NCBI RefSeq assembly: GCF_913060805.1
Contig: NZ_CAJXTC010000021.1
Span: forward strand, 36,951 to 100,950
Reading direction: 5' to 3'
Length of the DNA: 64,000 bases
From: an uncultured Draconibacterium sp.
GTDB lineage: Bacteria; Bacteroidota; Bacteroidia; Bacteroidales; Prolixibacteraceae
The position numbers were made by a program, and so were the translations under genes. Positions within the stretch are counted from its first letter, which is position 1. Each line of letters begins with the position of its first letter. Below are positions 17,713 to 25,970 of the stretch, in pieces. Under the pieces are notes generated by a model, which was not told the origin of the DNA, did not search any database, and saw only the letters and a program-made list of their open reading frames with translations.

Positions 17713-20700
17713 AACAAAAAGCTAAAGTTAAATTGAACTAACGTTTCTTCACGGCTTTTGTTTAGGGTGGCAGTTACGATGGCCATTTTAAACGGCGACA
17801 TCCAAATGCCTGCCCCATAACCGTTATGCCACTTCGATGATTCTTCGCCATCCATCCAAACGCGGCCAACATCGTCGAATAGAAGTACACCCAGTTCGCC
17901 GGTGAGCAGATAGTTTTTAAAATCGATGACTTTAAAACGCAGTTCAGAGTTAAAATAGGCGCTGGCATCGCCGTAAAAACGCGTTTTCCGGTAACCGCGA
18001 AGATTTGTTTTTCCATCTAAAATTGCTGCGTCGTGAAAAAAGTAATCGCCAAATATTTTTTCACCACCAACCCGGAACGCAAAAACAGTGCGTGGATATT
18101 TGGTAAAACTCAGCAGCGCCGCAGCCGACCCGCTAATCTTTGTAAAATCGGGCTCTTCACCTTGCAAATTCAGGTACCGGTTAGCCGAAGCATCCACCAC
18201 AAAACCACGTGTTGGCCTGAAATCTTTGTTCAGATTCTGATAACTGTAATAGCCGCCCAAAACAGCATAATGTATCTGTGCTAAGTTTTCCGGACTAAGA
18301 CCGTTCTCATCAAAGTCACCAATAAATTTGTCCTCTTCTTCTTTCGTGTCGTTTAATTTGTATTGTGCGCTTAAGCCAATTTTATGCTCGTTTATCGGGT
18401 GGTCTTTATTTTCTTCATCTTCGTCGTAGCGTGCCCAAACCGACTCGCCAAATCGTTTTTGTACAGCGAACTGAGCAACCATTCTTCGCTGTTTTACTTT
18501 GTAATAATCAGCGTCGAAACCGCTGTTTGTGTACGATGAATTGTTTCCAAAACCAAAAAAGTTGGTGGTATAATTTTCGGTACTTGCATCCACGCCAAAA
18601 ATGGCATCCAAACCATTGTTTGTCGACAATGACTCGTACTGTGCATTGATATTAAATGATGTATTTTCGAAAGAATACTCGCCCAGCAACGATGTTTTGG
18701 TATCGCGACGGAAACGTTGTTTATACCACGAGCGGCCATAGCCTATATAAATGCCGTCGTCGGAATTATAACCGCCACTGGCAAGCGGCATGCCCACATC
18801 GCGTTTAAAGTATTTTCGGTCGTATTCGTGAATAATTTTGTTGTTGGTGAGTTTGGCATTTGTTGGCCCATCACCCTCAATTTCGGTACTTTTTAGCAGG
18901 TCGTAAACCAGCGTTTTCGTTTTCATCCCGCTTACTTTCGAATTGTTTACCACCACATCTTTATCCTGACCACCAACAATCCTGATGATTGGGCCTTTCC
19001 GTACTTCGCCACTAATCTCGAAACGATCTTCGTCGTCAAGTCCGTAGCAAACCACCTCTTTCGTTTCATCGGTTTTAATGGTGCGCTGATAAATGAGTTT
19101 TCCTTTGCTGTCGTCTTTTTTAATGTGATAAACGCTTATTTCCGTTTCATCATCATTTTTCCGGTTGATCTCGAAAAGATCTTTACGATCCGTTCCCGGA
19201 ATATTTATTCTTTTGGCCAGGTAAAGATACAACTCGCGCGCCATCTCTTCCATGTATTGTTTTCTGGCCAGCAGAATTTTTGCCGTGGAGTCGGCAACCA
19301 TTGGCTGAACTTCTTTTGGAAAAGTGGCCATGGCTTCATTTATCGCCTCGGGCGTCATTCGGTTCATCAGTTCGGTGTTGGCTTTTTGCCAGTCTTCCCA
19401 CTCCATCTGGTTCAGGAAAGTCCGGTCGAAATAACGAGCATTAAATCCCAATCCAATTACATTTTTTGTGCGCGGTTGAAAATTCTGAAGCTTTGGCAAA
19501 ATAAACGGCATCGATGCAATTCCGGGTAAAATTCCCTGGTTTACAAAAAACGTTTGATCGCGGTCGCGCGGAATCGGTTGATAGATGGTTTTACTACCTT
19601 CTTCAAACGAAGCCCAGCGCCACTGGTCGTCGTGGCGGTCCCAGTCGTTAATAAAAATATCGAGTAGCCGGGCGCGCAAAACGGCCTGTTGATCTACCTG
19701 ATGGTCTTCACTTTCTATAATTTTCTCAAGCACATCGTCGGTGCCAACAATGTCTTCGGAATAGCCAAAACTTTTCAGGTCGCTTCTGTCTTTTGCCGGT
19801 CGTTCTTCAAACAAAAACAAGCCACTTTGCATGTCTTCTTTGTACTGTTTCAGAAGTGGATCCTGCGGCACGTAAACCACCTCGGGGTTAGTGTGAAAAA
19901 CGCCTGCGTGTTCAGCTAAAACAGCTGCGGGCATTGCCGAGTACGGGTTCGACGCCGAGATCTGATCCTGAACAATATCTTTGGCAAAGGTTGGTTTCAT
20001 TTCATTCGGAAGTGCACCTTCTGCAAATTTCTCGAGTGAGCGCAGTACGTATTGATGGCCCTCATCGGTTTCCACACGAAGCGATTTGGTTTGTTGTCCG
20101 CCTCCCCGTTTTAACACGGTAAGTCCGCCTTTCTCTTTGCTGATATCGAAAACGCGGGCCTCAACAGGTGTTTCCCATACCTGGCGATAGTTGGTACCCA
20201 TCCATTTTTCGTAGCTTTTTGTAGCCTGATACTGTAGGCTGGCGTAGGTAGTGTGTGTTGAGTCTTTAAAAAGTTCCTGTCGTTTTGCCGTCAGGTCTTC
20301 CTCTGTTTCTGTTGTTAAGGAGTACAAAAGGCGGCTAAAAACCGGTGTTTGTGTACCATTTTCAACGGTAAAAAAGTTAAGTGTAACATCGCCGTTTTCA
20401 TGAATATCGATGCGTGAGATGCCGGCGCTGCTGCTTGCAAAATCCGCTTTGTTACTGTTAACGTACGATTGTTTAACCATCGATCCGCTGATGACCTGAT
20501 GGATATTGTCGGTTTTAATGTATTGCAGACTGTTTTCGAGTGCCGACGCGTAAATTACATTCGGAAATCCGTGAAAAACAGCATGCATTTGCTGGCGCAG
20601 GTTCCGGTAATCGGGGTGAACGAGGTCGCTTCTTCCGCCCAGTGTGTTTTTATAAATGGCATACGGAAATCCCAAAACACTTGCGGCTGTCGAGAAATTA

Positions 20701-21344
20701 CCTCCGTGCGGGCCAACTGATTCTATCGGGTGAAATCCGGCCACAATAACTGTTTTATTTTTGTTTCGTCGAAGCGCATCCTGTAGCCAGATAAAAACAT
20801 CCTCGTCATCTTCAATACCGCACTTTGCAGAGCGGGTGTCGAGTGCGGTGAGCCACCAATAGGTATCAATGAGAATTACTGTCAGTTGATCGTTTAGCTC
20901 CACTTCGGTAGGGCCGGGGCAGCCCCAGTCGTTGGTGTAAACTTCGTTATCCGGAAAATATTTGCGAACGGCTTTTCGTACCCTTTTTGTTTGTTTTTTG
21001 CCGTTGTGCCATTCGTTAATTCCGTTGGCAAAAAGTAAGGGTGTATCTTCATTTTTTATTTGCGGGGAAAAACTGAATTCCATTTCATCGTCGTGAATGC
21101 TGTAATCCGAGTAATTCCCAAGGTAAACAAAAGCATGTGGTTGTGGAATGTCTGTTAATTCATCAATAAAATCATCAGATTCGGTTGCTTCTTCAGGAGC
21201 TGTATTTCCGGCTAAAAACACACTGTAACTTATATTGTCTTGCGCAAAAACAGGAGAATAACAGCCTGCAATAAGTGCAAAAAAAACGATGTTAATTTTA
21301 ATCAGGTATTTTGTCATCAGAACAAAGTTGTTAGTGTTTTGCAT
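17709..21344 (-). CDS. Metallophosphatase-like (degenerate) and BamA/D15-like outer-membrane fusion protein
   Basis: 1211 residues from ATG 21344; ATG 21317 is an equally plausible start just before the signal peptide (INIVFFALIAGCYSPVFAQ). Residues about 40-330 align by pattern with Bacteroidota metallophosphatases, keeping GCPGPTEVELNDQLTVILID and GFHPIESVGPHGG, but the metal ligands are gone: LAGNTA (46-47) replaces GDxG, YLGNYSD (76-77) replaces GDN, and ANGINEW (106-112) replaces GNHDW. Residues about 400-820 are a middle region of unknown type. The C-terminal ~400 residues form a surface-antigen barrel ending in aromatic FNFSFLF. It probably sits in the outer membrane. Confidence 0.82.
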   Translation of the reverse strand: MQNTNNFVLMTKYLIKINIVFFALIAGCYSPVFAQDNISYSVFLAGNTAPEEATESDDFIDELTDIPQPHAFVYLGNYSDYSIHDDEMEFSFSPQIKNEDTPLLFANGINEWHNGKKQTKRVRKAVRKYFPDNEVYTNDWGCPGPTEVELNDQLTVILIDTYWWLTALDTRSAKCGIEDDEDVFIWLQDALRRNKNKTVIVAGFHPIESVGPHGGNFSTAASVLGFPYAIYKNTLGGRSDLVHPDYRNLRQQMHAVFHGFPNVIYASALENSLQYIKTDNIHQVISGSMVKQSYVNSNKADFASSSAGISRIDIHENGDVTLNFFTVENGTQTPVFSRLLYSLTTETEEDLTAKRQELFKDSTHTTYASLQYQATKSYEKWMGTNYRQVWETPVEARVFDISKEKGGLTVLKRGGGQQTKSLRVETDEGHQYVLRSLEKFAEGALPNEMKPTFAKDIVQDQISASNPYSAMPAAVLAEHAGVFHTNPEVVYVPQDPLLKQYKEDMQSGLFLFEERPAKDRSDLKSFGYSEDIVGTDDVLEKIIESEDHQVDQQAVLRARLLDIFINDWDRHDDQWRWASFEEGSKTIYQPIPRDRDQTFFVNQGILPGIASMPFILPKLQNFQPRTKNVIGLGFNARYFDRTFLNQMEWEDWQKANTELMNRMTPEAINEAMATFPKEVQPMVADSTAKILLARKQYMEEMARELYLYLAKRINIPGTDRKDLFEINRKNDDETEISVYHIKKDDSKGKLIYQRTIKTDETKEVVCYGLDDEDRFEISGEVRKGPIIRIVGGQDKDVVVNNSKVSGMKTKTLVYDLLKSTEIEGDGPTNAKLTNNKIIHEYDRKYFKRDVGMPLASGGYNSDDGIYIGYGRSWYKQRFRRDTKTSLLGEYSFENTSFNINAQYESLSTNNGLDAIFGVDASTENYTTNFFGFGNNSSYTNSGFDADYYKVKQRRMVAQFAVQKRFGESVWARYDEDEENKDHPINEHKIGLSAQYKLNDTKEEEDKFIGDFDENGLSPENLAQIHYAVLGGYYSYQNLNKDFRPTRGFVVDASANRYLNLQGEEPDFTKISGSAAALLSFTKYPRTVFAFRVGGEKIFGDYFFHDAAILDGKTNLRGYRKTRFYGDASAYFNSELRFKVIDFKNYLLTGELGVLLFDDVGRVWMDGEESSKWHNGYGAGIWMSPFKMAIVTATLNKSREETLVQFNFSFLF

Positions 21345-21520
21345 AATGCAGATTTGTCGATAGTTGCAATATCGAACATTTATCCCGGCTTAGAAACATC
21401 TTAAAAAATAAAAGTTCCGTGAATATTGTTGTTTACTTTGAATCAAAAGTAGTTATTTTTAACTTCAGTAAAATTAAATTAGCGCTACTGTTTGCCACGG
21501 AAAATTAAAATTTTGAACGA

Positions 21521-22684
21521 ATGAAAATTGTTGAAGAGGTTAAGGAATTTGCAACCAAATATTACGAAGAGAAAGTTTCGGCTCTGTTGAATTACCATTC
21601 TATTGAGCATACGCGGTTGGTTGCAAAAGTGTCGGAAACCATTGCCGAAGCCGAAGACTTGAGCGAAAGAGACAAAGACATTGTGGTAGTGGCAGCCTGG
21701 TTTCACGATATTGGCCATGCGGTTTCGTTAAAAGACCACGAGGAGGAAGGTTGTAAAATTGCCCGTCAGTTTCTTGCTGAAAAGGGGATGGATGAGGCGT
21801 TCATCATCGAGGTGGAGAAGTGCATTAAGGCAACAAAAATGGGAGCGCCCAAAAATTCATTGCTCGAAGAGATTATTGGCGACGCCGATCATGCGCACGC
21901 CGGGATGGATAATTTTATGGAAATCTCGAATTTGCTGCGAAAGGAGATGTGCAATTTTGTTGAACGAAAATGCTCGAAACTGGAGTACTGGAAGCAAACA
22001 CTTGATTTTATTCTGGGCATTAATTATCATACCGACTACGCCCAGGATACATTTGAACCGGTTCGTCTGAAGAACATCAAAAAAGTAGAAAAGCGTATCA
22101 ATAAATTGTCGGCCGACAAAACTCCCGATTTGCCGCAACACTCGCAGAAAAGTACAGCGCGCGGTATCGAAACTATGTTCCGGCTTACGGCGCGTAACCA
22201 GATCAATTTAAGTTCGATAGCCGATAATAAGGCCAATATTATGCTTACCATTAACGCAGTTCTGGTGTCGGTACTTATGAGTACGAGCGCACTCACTTTG
22301 CGTACCAGCGAACACAATTTCCTCATTCCCGGAATTATACTAATTATCGGCTGTTTAATATCGCTGGTGTTTGCCATCTTGTCGGTAATTCCAAAATACG
22401 GATCGGGGCAGTATAGCGATGATGACCTGAAAAAGCGAAAACTTAACCTGTTGTTTTTTGGCAACTTTGTAAATATGCCGTACGAGAAATATCAAAAGGG
22501 CATAAAAGAAATGATGACCGATTACGATTATTTGTACGGTACACTTACCAAGGATCAATACAACCTGGGAAAAGTGCTGGCTAAAAAATATAAGCTGCTG
22601 CGGTACTCCTACCATGTTTTTATGGCCAGTTTTGTGGTGGCAGTGCTTACTTTTTTAGTGCAGTATCTCTCAAAAATCATGTAA
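21521..22684 (+). CDS. HD-domain phosphohydrolase fused to Pycsar effector-type membrane domain (PycTM)
   Basis: 387 residues. Residues about 20-150 are an HD domain with the metal ligands in place: His30 (IEHTR), His62-Asp63 (WFHDIGH) and Asp123 (GDADHAH). Residues about 215-385 match the PycTM domain (formerly DUF5706): RLTARNQINLSSIADNKANI, helices at about 241-260 and 268-290, then a C-terminal helix near 364-383. In Pycsar, PycTM effectors disrupt the membrane when they sense a cyclic pyrimidine nucleotide. The HD part may hydrolyse a nucleotide signal. It is followed 9 nt later by a nucleotidyl cyclase gene. HD-PycTM proteins are common in Bacteroidota, and a role outside defence is possible. 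Confidence 0.88.
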   Translation: MKIVEEVKEFATKYYEEKVSALLNYHSIEHTRLVAKVSETIAEAEDLSERDKDIVVVAAWFHDIGHAVSLKDHEEEGCKIARQFLAEKGMDEAFIIEVEKCIKATKMGAPKNSLLEEIIGDADHAHAGMDNFMEISNLLRKEMCNFVERKCSKLEYWKQTLDFILGINYHTDYAQDTFEPVRLKNIKKVEKRINKLSADKTPDLPQHSQKSTARGIETMFRLTARNQINLSSIADNKANIMLTINAVLVSVLMSTSALTLRTSEHNFLIPGIILIIGCLISLVFAILSVIPKYGSGQYSDDDLKKRKLNLLFFGNFVNMPYEKYQKGIKEMMTDYDYLYGTLTKDQYNLGKVLAKKYKLLRYSYHVFMASFVVAVLTFLVQYLSKIM

Positions 22685-22693
22685 CGTTGTTTA

Positions 22694-23815
22694 ATGCCAA
22701 AACTTGAAAGAACATATAAAGGCTCGGTACGGCGACATCAGTTCCAATTGTTGATTTACACTTTAATTTACTGGAATGTAGTAATTCGCTTTGCCCTGTT
22801 TATGCGCATGCTTGGGGCTCGCGACGACCACATGGGCGATATGTTATCAAAAGGAATGAGCTTTTTGGTTGATGAGGTTTTATGGTCGTCGGTGGTGATT
22901 TCGCTGTTTGCCACTTTAAGCTGGTTTACGCTTAATATGGTTTACCCTAACCTGGTGCGCAATTTTAAAATGCGTAAGCTGGCGGTGGGTGTTGTTTTCC
23001 TCGATATCCTGATCTTTTTGATAATCAGTATTCTTCTGGGAATTGTACATTACAGCGTGTCAGAAGATTTGAGTTTTATCGAATCCGTCTCGCACTTGCC
23101 TCACTTTTTATTTAACTCAACTATCCTGTTTTTCCTTATCGTATTATTTGTTGGAGGCTATGTTTACCAGTTGATTAACACGCTTTTGCAGCAGGTTGGT
23201 TATGCTCCGCTCGGGAAAATAATGATGGGGTACTACCAGAAGCCACGAGAAGAGGAGCTGATATTTATGTTTCTCGATTTGCAGTCGTCGACTGCTGTGG
23301 CCGAAAAACTGGGGCACAAAAAATACAGCTACTTTATTCAGGATTGTTTTAAATGTGTTTCCAATTCGTTGCTGGCTACCCGCGGGCGTGTGTATCAGTT
23401 TGTTGGCGACGAGGTGGTGATTTCGTGGACGACCAAACGGGAATCGTCGTATAAAAGTGCGGTTGATTTTTATTACCTGTACGAAAAAGCGCTGAGTAAA
23501 CGCCGTGATTATTTTGAGAAAGAATATGGAATGATGCCCGTTTTTACCGCATCGTTAAACGTAGGGAAAGTAATGGCCGCCGAAGTGGGCGAAATCAAAC
23601 GCGAACTGGCGTTTCACGGCGATGTGTTAAACACTGCTGCGCGTATTCAAAAACAGTGTAAACGCTACAAAAAGAAGATTCTGGTAACCAGCGAATTTGC
23701 GGTGAAACTGATAAAAAGCTCCAAAGATTATAAAATTGAATACGTTGACCTGATCAAATTTTTTGGCAAGAAAAATTCAATAAAAATTTACGAAGTACAT
23801 AAAGCTAAAAGCTAA
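22694..23815 (+). CDS. Membrane-bound class III nucleotidyl cyclase
   Basis: 373 residues. About four membrane helices occupy residues 15-165, followed by a class III cyclase domain (185-370). Both metal-binding Asp residues are present (Asp195 in FLDLQSST, Asp239 in VGDEVV), as are the transition-state Asn313 and Arg317 (GDVLNTAARIQ). The purine-selecting Lys of adenylate cyclases is replaced by Gln235 (VYQFVGDE), and the partner position is Ala306 (ELAFHGD), so the substrate may not be ATP. The gene sits 9 nt after the HD-PycTM gene, an arrangement like a Pycsar cyclase-effector pair. Known Pycsar cyclases are mostly soluble, so the membrane anchor is notable. Confidence 0.87.
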   Translation: MPKLERTYKGSVRRHQFQLLIYTLIYWNVVIRFALFMRMLGARDDHMGDMLSKGMSFLVDEVLWSSVVISLFATLSWFTLNMVYPNLVRNFKMRKLAVGVVFLDILIFLIISILLGIVHYSVSEDLSFIESVSHLPHFLFNSTILFFLIVLFVGGYVYQLINTLLQQVGYAPLGKIMMGYYQKPREEELIFMFLDLQSSTAVAEKLGHKKYSYFIQDCFKCVSNSLLATRGRVYQFVGDEVVISWTTKRESSYKSAVDFYYLYEKALSKRRDYFEKEYGMMPVFTASLNVGKVMAAEVGEIKRELAFHGDVLNTAARIQKQCKRYKKKILVTSEFAVKLIKSSKDYKIEYVDLIKFFGKKNSIKIYEVHKAKS

Positions 23816-23890
23816 GTCGTTTTCATTCCATGAGTTAGTTTTAGCATTTCACGAATTTCCTTTCGCATAAGCCCAACAATCCTGTTTACA

Positions 23891-23973
23891 TTCGTTTCTG
23901 AAAACAGAAAACAATGAAACGAACATGAATTTTAACATTCTAAACTGAACAAAAGAGAATGATTAAAATTCAT
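23891..23973. repeat. Tandem inverted repeats after the cyclase gene
   Basis: Two adjacent hairpins lie between the cyclase and the glycosyltransferase. The first pairs TTCGTTTC (23891-23898) with GAAACGAA (23916-23923). The second is long: ATGAATTTTAACATTCT (23925-23941) pairs with AGAATGATTAAAATTCAT (23956-23973) over 17 pairs with one bulged base and a 14-nt loop. No T-tract follows, so this is not a standard terminator; it may protect the 3' end of the message or serve as a protein-binding site. Confidence 0.6.
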
Positions 23974-24018
23974 AGAGAGTTACATCTGTTACGAAAATAA
24001 ATAAACACTATTAAACAG

Positions 24019-24789
24019 ATGAAAACAAGCATTATTGTTTGCACCTACAACGAAGAGGAAACCATTTTTAATGTGGTTGCTTCCTGTTGCAAACACAACC
24101 CTGAAGCCGAGGTAATTGTAGTTGACGACGGGTCGACCGACGGAACCGAAGATGTTCTGAAAACACTGGCCTCTCATTATCATTTCGAGTATTTAAAGCT
24201 GCCTGAAAACCATGGAAAGAGTTATGCAATGGCCTGTGGCGTTGAGTTTGCCAGCAACGAAATTGTGCTGTTCATCAACGCCAATCTGGTTCATTTGCGA
24301 AAAGAACATTTCGTAGCCATGTTATCCCCGATTCAAAATCATCAGGCTGATATGGTTATTGGAAATCCCGCCAGTTTTACCATAAATTATGGTGCCGACC
24401 CGTATGACACGGCGATGGGCGAAAAAGCCATGCTGAGAGCTGACTTGCTACCCATTTTAAAAGATGTGAAAGAGATACTTTTTGGAGTTGAAGTATTATT
24501 CACCATTTATTACCAGGCTTTGGGAAAACGTGTTAGCTACCAGGCGCTAAACGATTTGGAGCGGGTGGCGCGCAAATCAGACAGCAAAAAAGTGAAGGTG
24601 CCGCACGAGGGAGATAAGGAAATTGTCCATGCACTGATCTCCAATTTCGAACTGATGATGAAGCGCGTGCAGAACAACATCCAAAATTCACAGAACTACA
24701 CCCAATCAACCATTTCAAGTGTTCAGCTGCAGTTGAACAAGTATATGAAGCACCTGAGAGAACGCATTACAAGTGTTGAAACAGTTTAA
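24019..24789 (+). CDS. Glycosyltransferase family 2 protein
   Basis: 256 residues. The N-terminal GT-A nucleotide-binding signature is clear: TSIIVCTYNEEETI, then EVIVVDDGSTDGTEDVL, with the acidic metal site replaced by the INANLVH segment instead of a plain DxD (FINAN at about 93). No membrane helices are present, so the enzyme is cytoplasmic. It probably transfers a sugar from a nucleotide donor to an unknown acceptor. The C-terminal 60 residues are a polar helical tail. It is not in an obvious sugar-polymer locus; neighbours are the cyclase cassette and the RND operon. Confidence 0.82.
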   Translation: MKTSIIVCTYNEEETIFNVVASCCKHNPEAEVIVVDDGSTDGTEDVLKTLASHYHFEYLKLPENHGKSYAMACGVEFASNEIVLFINANLVHLRKEHFVAMLSPIQNHQADMVIGNPASFTINYGADPYDTAMGEKAMLRADLLPILKDVKEILFGVEVLFTIYYQALGKRVSYQALNDLERVARKSDSKKVKVPHEGDKEIVHALISNFELMMKRVQNNIQNSQNYTQSTISSVQLQLNKYMKHLRERITSVETV

Positions 24790-24854
24790 GCGCATTTCAG
24801 GGCGACATTTTATCATTCGGTGCAAAAATCTAATTCTTTAGTAATCAGCGCGAT

Positions 24855-24862
24855 TAATTTTG
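24855..24862 (+). promoter_or_regulatory. Bacteroidota -7 promoter element of the RND operon
   Basis: TAATTTTG fits TAnnTTTG and lies 34 nt before the ATG of the efflux adaptor, a normal leader length for the phylum. A matching -33 element is not obvious. Confidence 0.5.
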
Positions 24863-24896
24863 CGGCGTGATTGGATTATAAATCAAAAAACATCAT

Positions 24897-25970
24897 ATGC
24901 AATTTAAGAACATTTTATTCGTATTAGCAGCTGCTTTGGTTGCTTTTACCGGTTGCCAAAGCAGCACCGGAGAAGAGTCGGTGGCCGAAACAATTAAAAA
25001 TGTAAAGATCGAAACAGTTAGCGATGGCGTAACTCAGAATTCGATTACATTGAACGGAAAGATAAAGGAGAAAAGCCTTACCTCGCTTTCTTTTCGTGTT
25101 GGCGGTCCCTTATTAAAACTCAATGTAAAACAAGGCGACTACGTAAAACAAGGCGAAGTTATTGCCGAGATCGACAAGCGCGATTACAAACTTCAGGTGG
25201 AAACCACAAAAGCTCAGTTCGAGCAGACCGAAAGTGAGTACATGCGTTACAAACAGTTGATTGAGCAAAATAAAATTCCTGAAAATACTTTTGAAAAGAT
25301 CAAGTCGGGTTACCTGATGACAAAAACAGCTTACGAAAACGCACAAAACCAATTGCGCGACACCGAGCTGAAAGCACCATTTTCAGGTTATATCTACGAA
25401 AAATTTGTAGAGAATTTTCAAACTGTTGGAGCAGGAACACCAATCGTTTCAATTATCGATAATTCGCATCTTGAAGCGGTTGTTTCAGTTTCCGAAAGTC
25501 AGCTTCAGCGGGTAAAAAACGATAAAGAAAGTTACCTGAACGTTGCCAATGCAGGCATTAGCAACTTGCCGGTAAAACTGTTTAGCGTTAGCGAAAAAGC
25601 GATGCACGATGGTTTGTACGAAGTGAAATTTTCGTTCGAGAATAAAAATAATTTGAACGTAGCACCGGGAATGACTGCGGAAGTTACCGTTTATAATACA
25701 GCCGAGCAGAATAAGTTGTCTGTAGCAGCTTCGGCAGTTTTCCACGAAAAAACAAGCACTTACGTTTGGGTATTCAATCCTTCAACAAGTAAAGTTGAGA
25801 AGCGCGAAGTTAAAATTTCGCTCGACGGAACACAGGGACGTGTAAATATTGCGTCGGGTGTTCGCAACGGCGAACAGGTTGTTACGGCCGGAGTGCATTA
25901 CCTGGTGGAAGGCCAAAAAGTTCAACCCATTAAAACACCATCGGTAACTAACATTGGAGGATTGTTGTAA
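24897..25970 (+). CDS. RND efflux periplasmic adaptor lipoprotein
   Basis: 357 residues. The signal peptide ends in a lipobox (AFTGC), so the mature protein should be anchored by lipidated Cys20. The membrane-fusion-protein order is visible: a biotinyl-lipoyl half (LSFRVGGPLLKLNVKQGDYVKQGEVIAEID), a helical hairpin (about 95-150), the second lipoyl half (LKAPFSGYIYEKFVENFQTVGAGTPIVSI) and beta-barrel/MP domains. It links the inner-membrane pump to the TolC channel. The stop overlaps the pump start (TAATG), indicating coupled translation. Confidence 0.93.
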   Translation: MQFKNILFVLAAALVAFTGCQSSTGEESVAETIKNVKIETVSDGVTQNSITLNGKIKEKSLTSLSFRVGGPLLKLNVKQGDYVKQGEVIAEIDKRDYKLQVETTKAQFEQTESEYMRYKQLIEQNKIPENTFEKIKSGYLMTKTAYENAQNQLRDTELKAPFSGYIYEKFVENFQTVGAGTPIVSIIDNSHLEAVVSVSESQLQRVKNDKESYLNVANAGISNLPVKLFSVSEKAMHDGLYEVKFSFENKNNLNVAPGMTAEVTVYNTAEQNKLSVAASAVFHEKTSTYVWVFNPSTSKVEKREVKISLDGTQGRVNIASGVRNGEQVVTAGVHYLVEGQKVQPIKTPSVTNIGGLL

